Positions 41,528 to 46,533 of a stretch of 46,533 nt of DNA are shown in pieces. The position numbers and the translations under genes are program-made. Each line of letters opens with the position of its first letter. Position 1 is the first letter of the stretch. The notes below the pieces were generated by a model. It had not been told where the DNA came from. It worked only from the letters and a program-made list of their open reading frames with translations, and did not search any database. The DNA is from Clostridia bacterium (GTDB taxonomy: Bacteria > Bacillota > Clostridia > Christensenellales > Aristaeellaceae), in NCBI GenBank assembly GCA_017397765.1, contig JAFQIB010000048.1, forward strand, positions 1 to 46,533, written 5' to 3'.

Positions 41528-42317
41528 GCTGCGCCATGTGACAAAGACCTTTGCCAAGGGCACGGTCAACGAGCATACCGCCCTCCGGGATGTTTCCCTG
41601 ACGCTGCAGGATGACGACTTCATCACCATCCTTGGCTCCAACGGCGCGGGCAAATCGACCCTCTTCGGCGCGATCGCCGGCACCTTCTATGTGGATGAGG
41701 GCGAGATCCTCCTGGACGGCAAGCATCTGGAGGGGCTGCCGGAGCACAAGCGCGCCCGCGCGGTGGGCACACTGTTCCAGGACCCGATGAAGGGCACCGC
41801 CCCCGACCTGACGATTGAGGAAAACCTGTCCCTTGCCTGCAACCAGACGCGGCGCTTCCCGCTGGCGATGGCGGTGCAGAAGAAGGATCTGCAATTCTAC
41901 CGCGAGCAGCTGTCCGCCTTCCAGATGGGCCTGGAGGACCGGATGAAGATGAAGGTCGGGCTGCTCTCCGGCGGCCAGCGTCAGGCGCTGACGCTGCTGA
42001 TGGCGACGATCGCCCATCCGAAGCTGCTGCTGCTGGACGAGCATACGGCGGCCCTTGATCCCGCCACGGCGGAGAAGGTGATGGCCATCACGGTGCAGAT
42101 CGTCAGGGAGCAGAAGATCCCCACAATGATGATCACGCACAACATGGGCCAGGCCCTGACCACCGGCAACCGGACGATCATGATGGACGCAGGCCAGATC
42201 ATCCTGGACATTGCCGGCGATGAACGCAAAGAAATGACTGTGCCCAAGCTGATGACCCTGTACTCCGGGGCAAGGGGCAAGGAGCTGGATAATGACCGTA
42301 TGCTGCTGAGCCAATAA
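41520..42317 (+). CDS. trpZ: Tryptophan ABC transporter ATP-binding protein
   Basis: 265 residues. Walker A GSNGAGKST (about 40), Q-loop LFQDPMKG, signature LSGGQRQALT, Walker B LLLLDEHTAALDP, and switch His in MITHNM. The D-loop and the ALTTGNRTIMM end are typical. Last gene of the trpXYZ operon, translationally coupled to trpY, followed by a good terminator. Confidence 0.9.
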   Translation: MLELRHVTKTFAKGTVNEHTALRDVSLTLQDDDFITILGSNGAGKSTLFGAIAGTFYVDEGEILLDGKHLEGLPEHKRARAVGTLFQDPMKGTAPDLTIEENLSLACNQTRRFPLAMAVQKKDLQFYREQLSAFQMGLEDRMKMKVGLLSGGQRQALTLLMATIAHPKLLLLDEHTAALDPATAEKVMAITVQIVREQKIPTMMITHNMGQALTTGNRTIMMDAGQIILDIAGDERKEMTVPKLMTLYSGARGKELDNDRMLLSQ

Positions 42318-42344
42318 GCCAGGGACACAATCAAACAAAACAGG

Positions 42345-42382
42345 AAGCCCTCCGTGCGGCGGTTGCTGTACGGAGGGCTTTT
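42345..42382 (+). terminator. Terminator of trpXYZ
   Basis: AAGCCCTCCGT (42345-42355) with ACGGAGGGCTT (42370-42380), then TTTT. It also lies just past the convergent methyltransferase gene. Confidence 0.85.
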
Positions 42383-42391
42383 GCTGTCTGG

Positions 42392-43153
42392 TCATTTCCG
42401 GATCACATAAATGTAGCGGGCCATGCGGGTGCGGAACTGTTCATAGGGTTCGTTGGCATAGTCTGTTTGTCCCAGCAGCATGTCGAACCAGTCCCGGCGG
42501 CCTTCTGCCTCAAAGGCCTGCTGATGGGCCAGGGCAGCACAGCGTTTGGCTTTCAGCAGCGCATAGGACTCAGCGGTGATATCCTTTGCTTCGTAGGCCA
42601 GGTTGTTTTCTGCAAGTGCCCGGGCCAGGCGGGTGGTATCGGCATTTTCTGTTTTCGGGAGTACGTCCCCCTCCTGATAGCCGACAAAAAACACGCCGCC
42701 GGGCTTCAGCCACCGCTTGATCTGGGCGACAAATGCGGCCATATCCTCTGCAAAATACAGGGTATCCATGGAGGTGATGACGTCAAAGCTTTCGTCGGGA
42801 TAATCGACCCCGCCGATGACGCCTTCCCGGAAGTCTGCATTTTCGGGGAACAAAGCCTGTGCCGTCCTGATCGCTTCCTCCGAATAGTCAAAGCCGTGGA
42901 TACAGGCGGCTGTTTTCGCTTGCAGATAGCCAAGCATTTTTCCGTTCCCGCAGCCGATATCCAGAATATGCACGTCCCCGGTGCGGGGGATGTAGGGGAG
43001 GATCATTTCGATCTGCCGGATATCGCTGAAGCCGTCCTGCGAAAAATCTGCGCCGAAGGCATCCCTGCAGAAATCGCCGAATGCCTTTGACTGCCCTGCC
43101 ATGGCATAGAAGGCTTCGTAGGCGTCGTAAAACAATAATTCCTTCTTATTCAT
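42392..43153 (-). CDS. SAM-dependent methyltransferase
   Basis: 253 residues. Class I methyltransferase with motif I at 65-71 (DIGCGNG in HILDIGCGNG), the acidic loop GFDYSEEAI (motif II), and the DVITSMDTLYF segment (motif IV). The KRWLKPGGVFFVGY strand follows, as in type 11/12 methyltransferases. The start at 43153 follows GGAGAACAC; the frame is open to 43180 without a site. The substrate is unknown. It is alone on the minus strand, with a structured region on its upstream side. Confidence 0.88.
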   Translation of the reverse strand: MNKKELLFYDAYEAFYAMAGQSKAFGDFCRDAFGADFSQDGFSDIRQIEMILPYIPRTGDVHILDIGCGNGKMLGYLQAKTAACIHGFDYSEEAIRTAQALFPENADFREGVIGGVDYPDESFDVITSMDTLYFAEDMAAFVAQIKRWLKPGGVFFVGYQEGDVLPKTENADTTRLARALAENNLAYEAKDITAESYALLKAKRCAALAHQQAFEAEGRRDWFDMLLGQTDYANEPYEQFRTRMARYIYVIRK

Positions 43154-43201
43154 GTGTTCTCCTGAGAAACTCCTTGGCATTGTGTGGACTGGGATAAGGA
43201 A

Positions 43202-43227
43202 AGCTGCGCAAGCCAGATTGCGCAGCT
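43202..43227. terminator. Hairpin upstream of methyltransferase
   Basis: AGCTGCGCAA (43202-43211) with TTGCGCAGCT (43218-43227), then CAGTTTA on the plus side. It may separate dut from the methyltransferase or be part of the next structured element. Confidence 0.5.
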
Positions 43228-43249
43228 CAGTTTATCAACAAATCTGATT

Positions 43250-43420
43250 TTCACGAAAGGTATGCATCCGAAGGTTTCCAAAGGGCGTCGTGCAGAAGCG
43301 GCTCCCCGGTGGGGAGTTGCCGAAGGCAAAGCTTCAAGCGATGTTGGATGACGGAAAGCCCTTTGGTCGCCTCCGCAGAGGCGAAATCCCATTGCGAGTT
43401 AAATGCGTACCTTTGCCGAT
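43250..43420 (-). repeat. Structured element with nested stems, probably dispersed repeat
   Basis: The ends AAAGGTATGCAT and ATGCGTACCTTT pair (one G-U). Inside, CCAAAGGGC (43279-43287) pairs with GCCCTTTGG (43358-43366), and further hairpins are formed by CTCCCCGGTGGGGAG and TCGCCTCCGCAGAGGCGA. A translated strand contains FNSQWDFASAEATKGLSV, a phrase I associate with spurious peptides from dispersed repeats in gut Clostridia. Whether it is transcribed, and in which direction, is not known; the minus strand would place it after dut. Confidence 0.5.
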
Positions 43421-43434
43421 GACGTCCGATATGT

Positions 43435-43929
43435 TTACTTCCCTGTGCTGCCGAAGCCGCCGGCGCGGTCCGCCAGCACTTCCGCCTCCTCGGCCAGCCC
43501 GTGGGGCAGGAAAACTCCCTGGCAGAAGCGCTCGCCCTTGGCAATCGTCACGGCGTGGCTGTCCTGTGAGCAGGGGCTCTGGCCGTTCACGATACGCACC
43601 ATAATGTGCCCCTCGTTGTCCGCGTGGAAATAGTCTGCGTCGATCACGCCCACGGTGTTCGCCAGCCGCACCTGATGCTTGAAGCCCAGGCCGCTGCGGG
43701 GGAAGAGCATCAGCACCCAGCCAGGCTGCATCTCGCAGCGGACGCCGGTGGGAATGGTGACGGCGTCGCCGGGCTGCAGCGTGATATCTGCCGGGCAGAT
43801 GAAATCATAGCCTGCAGAGCCTGCCGTTGCCCGGCGGGGCAGGGGAATGTCCGCCACCGGCAGCGCATCCGGCAGCGCGGCGGCAGCGTACTGCGTTTCA
43901 CTCACATGCAGAAAACGGGCGATGCTCAT
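43435..43929 (-). CDS. dut: dUTP diphosphatase
   Basis: 164 residues with all five trimeric dUTPase motifs: AGYDF (1), FPRSGLGFKHQVRLAN (2), VGVIDADYF (3, with the catalytic Asp), GERFCQGVF (4) and GGFGSTGK (5). It hydrolyses dUTP to dUMP and pyrophosphate. The start at 43929 follows GGAGGCCCGCGC and overlaps the rsmA stop by 4 bp (ATGA), so they form an operon. Motif 2 has GLGFKH in place of the commoner GLAxK. Confidence 0.93.
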   Translation of the reverse strand: MSIARFLHVSETQYAAAALPDALPVADIPLPRRATAGSAGYDFICPADITLQPGDAVTIPTGVRCEMQPGWVLMLFPRSGLGFKHQVRLANTVGVIDADYFHADNEGHIMVRIVNGQSPCSQDSHAVTIAKGERFCQGVFLPHGLAEEAEVLADRAGGFGSTGK

Positions 43930-44774
43930 GCGCGGGCCTCCTTCCAGGCGGTGTATACGTCAGCGAGCCGGGCCAGCTCCTCAAAGGTCAGCTTTTCGCC
44001 GCGGATGCGCTCGTCCAGGCCGGCCTGCTGCATCATGTGGGCGGCTTCGGCGCGCTCCATGCGGAAGGCGGCGCACAGGGCGTTGGTCATGGTCTTGCGG
44101 CGCAGGGCAAAGCCGGCCTGGGCCACGCGGAAGAAATCCTCCTCGCATTTCACGTCCACCAGCGGCTTCTCCCGGCGGGGCAGCACGATAAAGGCGCTGT
44201 CCACCTTGGGCGCAGGGGTGAAGCAGGCGGCGGGCACGTCCATGGCGAGGTAGGGCTCGCAGTAGTACTGGCAGCGTACGGCCAGCATGCCCCAGTTGTC
44301 GTCGCCGGGCTGGGCCAGCACCTTGTCGGCAACCTCCTTCTGCACCATCAGCGCCATCTGCTTGATGTCCAGGGGAGAGGTCAATAACATTGTCATCAGG
44401 GGTGTAGTGATGTAGTAGGGGATATTCGCCACCACGGACAGGGGCTTGCGCAGATCCTTGGTGATCTCCGGCAGATTGATCTCCATTACGTCCCCGTGGA
44501 CAAGGGTGAAGTTATCATAATCCGCCATGAAGCCGTTCAGCAGCGGGATGAGCCGGTCATCCAGCTCCACGGACAGGACGTGGTGAGCGGCCCTGCACAG
44601 GTGCTTGGTCATGCTGCCTGCGCCGGGGCCGACCTCCAGCACGTCGTCCTCCTTGGTGACGCCGGCGGCATCCACAAGGGAGGCCAGCAGATCCTCGTCA
44701 TAAATAAAATTCTGCCCCAGCCCCTGCTTGTAGCGCAGCTGGCTGTCGCGGATGCGTTCCTTGGTCTTGCTCAT
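43926..44774 (-). CDS. rsmA: 16S rRNA (adenine1518/1519-N6) dimethyltransferase
   Basis: 282 residues. Family signatures are clear: QGLGQNFIYDEDLL near the start, SAM-binding EVGPGAGSMT, acidic VELDDRLI, and NIPYYITTPL as the catalytic NxPY. The C-terminal helical domain with RRKTMTNAL is typical. It dimethylates two adenines of the 16S rRNA 3' hairpin. The promoter is TTGCAA-16-TATAAT at 44811-44838 on the minus strand, and dut is translationally coupled. Confidence 0.95.
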   Translation of the reverse strand: MSKTKERIRDSQLRYKQGLGQNFIYDEDLLASLVDAAGVTKEDDVLEVGPGAGSMTKHLCRAAHHVLSVELDDRLIPLLNGFMADYDNFTLVHGDVMEINLPEITKDLRKPLSVVANIPYYITTPLMTMLLTSPLDIKQMALMVQKEVADKVLAQPGDDNWGMLAVRCQYYCEPYLAMDVPAACFTPAPKVDSAFIVLPRREKPLVDVKCEEDFFRVAQAGFALRRKTMTNALCAAFRMERAEAAHMMQQAGLDERIRGEKLTFEELARLADVYTAWKEARA

Positions 44775-44810
44775 GCGTTAGTCTCCAATCCCGGGTTATT
44801 CTGCATGTTG

Positions 44811-44838
44811 ATTATACCACACTTTACGCTGCTTGCAA
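44811..44838 (-). promoter_or_regulatory. Promoter of rsmA-dut
   Basis: TTGCAA (44833-44838), 16-bp spacer, TATAAT (44811-44816). A divergent TTTACG-17-TAAAAT promoter overlaps it on the plus strand for the radical SAM gene. Confidence 0.7.
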
Positions 44839-44905
44839 AGTATGATAAAATGGCGGCAGAAAGGTTGGTGAATGGCCATGCGGCAGACTCAGCGAATTAA
44901 CCTCC

Positions 44906-44958
44906 CGGTGCAGTGAGGCAGGCTGTATCGGATGATTTTGACTGCCAGTGCTGCACCG
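44906..44958 (+). other. Stem in long leader of radical SAM gene
   Basis: CGGTGCAG (44906-44913) pairs with CTGCACCG (44951-44958), with inner GGCAG/CTGCC. It lies in a 220-base leader that also has CAATG/CATTG and GTCGAG/CTCGAC stems near 45011-45045. Possible regulatory RNA; not matched to a known class. Confidence 0.4.
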
Positions 44959-45078
44959 TTCATGATATCGGCCCACATCAGCCATAGGCTGCTGCGGGCT
45001 TCGCGCCATCAATGCAAGCATTGACTGCGCTCGTCGAGCAAGCTCGACCTGAATGCAACATGAATGGAGGCAAGTATT

Positions 45079-46005
45079 ATGAATCCTTATCTGAACATCA
45101 ACCGGCTGGAATTCACCCTGACCCAGCGCTGTACGGGCCGCTGCAAGCATTGCTCAGTAGGGGAGATGGTGAAGCGACCTGCCGGTGACCACGTCCCTCA
45201 GACGGCGGCGGTGCGTGCCGTTCGCGAGCTGGCGGCCCTGTATGACATGCAGTCGGTCATGACCTTTGGCGGCGAGCCGCTCCTGTACCCGGAGGTCACC
45301 TGCGCCATCCACCGCGCGGCGAGGGAGGCCGGCATCCCCAAACGGCAGCTGATTACCAACGGCTTCTTCAGCCGGGACGAAAAGCGTATCCGCGAGGTGG
45401 CGCAGGCTTTGGCGGACGCAGGGGTGAATGAGGTGCTGATCTCGGTGGACGCCTTCCACCAGGAGACGATCCCGCTCATGCCGGTGCGCCTGTTTGCCGG
45501 CGCTGTGCAGGAGGCAGGCATTGAAAAAGCCCGCTTCTCGCCTGCATGGGTGGTGAATGAAGCCTTCGATTGCCCGGAAAACACCCGTACCCGGGAGATC
45601 CTTGCCCAGCTGGCCGATATCGGGCTGGAAACCGGGGACGGCAATGATATCTTCCTGGCAGGGAATGCCATAGCCCATCTTGGACACTATTACCCGGCGG
45701 CGCAGCTGAACATGGCGGACTGCTGCGGCTCCATGCCCTATACCGAACCGCTGACAAACCAGACCTCCCTGTCCGTTGAGCCGAATGGCGATGTGACGGT
45801 CTGCGGCTTCGTGATCGGCAATGTCTGCCGGGAATCCATGGCGGAGATCGTTCAGCGGTATGATCCCTTCGCGGACGAGGGCATGCGCGCCGCTGCTGCC
45901 GGCGTCCCCGGCCTGCTGGCGCTGGCGGAAAAGCGGGGGATCCGGGTGGAGCTGAACCGCTGCTGGTCGGTCTGCGATCTGTGCAGGCAGGTCAATCGTT
46001 CATGA
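45079..46005 (+). CDS. Radical SAM protein, unknown substrate
   Basis: 308 residues. The iron-sulfur motif CxxxCxxC is CTGRCKHC (about residue 18-25), followed by TFGGEPLLYP (GGEP, SAM-binding) and ITNGFF. Later Cys residues (DCCGSMPYTE, CGFVIGNVC, CWSVCDLC) suggest a partial SPASM-like auxiliary cluster region. The fold is a short radical SAM TIM barrel. No peptide precursor gene is visible nearby. The start at 45079 follows GGAGGCAAGTATT. Confidence 0.85.
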   Translation: MNPYLNINRLEFTLTQRCTGRCKHCSVGEMVKRPAGDHVPQTAAVRAVRELAALYDMQSVMTFGGEPLLYPEVTCAIHRAAREAGIPKRQLITNGFFSRDEKRIREVAQALADAGVNEVLISVDAFHQETIPLMPVRLFAGAVQEAGIEKARFSPAWVVNEAFDCPENTRTREILAQLADIGLETGDGNDIFLAGNAIAHLGHYYPAAQLNMADCCGSMPYTEPLTNQTSLSVEPNGDVTVCGFVIGNVCRESMAEIVQRYDPFADEGMRAAAAGVPGLLALAEKRGIRVELNRCWSVCDLCRQVNRS

Positions 46006-46013
46006 ATCAATAA

Positions 46014-46042
46014 GAGCATCCGGCGTAACGCGCCGGATGCTC
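46014..46042 (+). terminator. Hairpin after radical SAM gene
   Basis: GAGCATCCGGCG (46014-46025) with CGCCGGATGCTC (46031-46042). The GAGCATCCG core is the same as in the terminator at 3631. Confidence 0.65.
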
Positions 46043-46053
46043 GCAGCGTGTCG

Positions 46054-46158
46054 AAAAAGTGCTTTAGGCAGTGAGGGTGGTGGAAAGGAAGGAGTTATCC
46101 GCCAGCCATTGAGCAAACGATGGCAGGCAGCACAAGCCTTGGCTGGCTTGCACTTTTT
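46054..46158 (+). repeat. Inverted-repeat-bounded element before last gene
   Basis: AAAAAGTGC (46054-46062) and GCACTTTTT (46150-46158) bracket about 90 bases with inner stems GCCAGCCAT/ATGGCAGGC and AAGCC/GGCTT. It could be a small structured RNA or a MITE-like repeat. It ends inside the promoter module of the last gene. Confidence 0.4.
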
Positions 46159-46196
46159 TGTTTTTCTATGATAGAATGAAACCGATAAACTGGAAT
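46148..46196 (+). promoter_or_regulatory. Promoter-leader module, copy c
   Basis: TTGCAC (46148-46153), an 18-bp spacer and TAGAAT (46172-46177), then CGATAAACTGGAAT (46183-46196) and GGAGG. It is close to copy a (TAGAATGAA followed by CGATAAACTGGAAT). Confidence 0.55.
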
Positions 46197-46212
46197 TTGT
46201 GGAGGTATCAAT

Positions 46213-46521
46213 ATGTTGTTGTACTCTATTATTATGTTTATAGTTGCAGTGATTTTTATAGGAATGGGCATTGCAATATACAGAGGTAAAACTGAATTAA
46301 TTCACGATTACCACCAAACAAAAGTTACGGATAAATCAGCCTACGGGAAAGCTTTTGGAAAAGCAATGCTTATTATCGCAATAGCATTACTGTTCAGCGG
46401 TATAATAGGCTTGCTGGATAATTTAGCTGTTCTTGCTGTTGTGGTTCTGATTATAGGACTATGTGTTGGAGTAGGTTGCATTGTTGCTGTGCAAAAGAAG
46501 TACAATAAAGGAGTTTTCTAA
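46213..46521 (+). CDS. DUF3784-like small membrane protein
   Basis: 102 residues with three hydrophobic spans (about 4-22, 51-70, 72-93). The first is followed by IYRGKTELIHDYHQTKVTDKSAYGKA, typical of the DUF3784 family of small clostridial membrane proteins of unknown role. AT-rich, in contrast to the neighbouring genes, so probably acquired. The start at 46213 follows GGAGGTATCAAT. It is complete, ending 12 bases before the window edge. Confidence 0.8.
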   Translation: MLLYSIIMFIVAVIFIGMGIAIYRGKTELIHDYHQTKVTDKSAYGKAFGKAMLIIAIALLFSGIIGLLDNLAVLAVVVLIIGLCVGVGCIVAVQKKYNKGVF

Positions 46522-46533
46522 ATTCCAATTTGT

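Overview
The window looks like a chromosome segment of a GC-rich member of the Clostridia (Bacillota), most likely a gut or rumen anaerobe. The evidence is strong AGGAGG-type ribosome binding sites, sigma-A style promoters, a tryptophan T-box ahead of trpXYZ, an ECF sigma/anti-sigma cassette with DUF4367-like domains, a secreted GH5 glycanase, and several structured repeats of the kind scattered through gut Clostridia. Species cannot be named from the sequence alone.

Layout. 1-9409: accessory metabolism. This holds a two-gene SDR/epimerase operon, an SGNH hydrolase, an AT-rich GNAT acetyltransferase, a HEARO/omega-RNA-like structured element without a nuclease gene, then a minus-strand run of secreted GH5 glycanase, D-aminoacylase-type amidohydrolase and CDA-fold deaminase, followed by an intact IS3-family element with a 3-bp target duplication. 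9510-9707: tRNA-Thr(CGU) and tRNA-Pro(CGG) behind one promoter. 9711-27739: an 18-kb integrative mobilizable element in the 3' half of tRNA-Pro. It carries a tyrosine integrase, a MobV relaxase, a P4/D5-type helicase, a CHC2 zinc-finger primase-like protein and an XRE regulator. Its cargo is three secreted proteins, an ECF sigma factor with two anti-sigma-like membrane proteins, a HEPN-like plus TIR-like pair, a Fic protein, and an overlapping HNH nuclease plus nucleotidyltransferase pair. The right-hand attachment copy is split by a 95-bp insertion.

28203-37094: surface or secreted proteins. A regulator with two DNA-binding domains and TPR-like repeats precedes a 913-residue cysteine-rich repeat protein; further on are an Lgt-like membrane protein, a phosphodiester-glycosidase-like protein and a beta-rich exported protein with an ESPDAxAI tail. 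37239-46521: housekeeping genes: an ABC exporter, the T-box-controlled trpXYZ tryptophan importer, a methyltransferase, the rsmA-dut operon, a radical SAM protein and an AT-rich DUF3784-like membrane protein.

Most notable for follow-up: (i) two copies of an ECF-like promoter with identical 16-bp spacing, lying upstream of the island's secreted SH3-like genes and next to the island's own sigma/anti-sigma operon; (ii) the HEPN/TIR-like and HNH/nucleotidyltransferase pairs as candidate defence modules; (iii) the stand-alone HEARO-like element; (iv) a repeated hairpin-promoter-leader module in front of AT-rich genes; (v) competing hairpins over the trpY ribosome binding site. All functions are inferred by reading the sequence; no database search was run.
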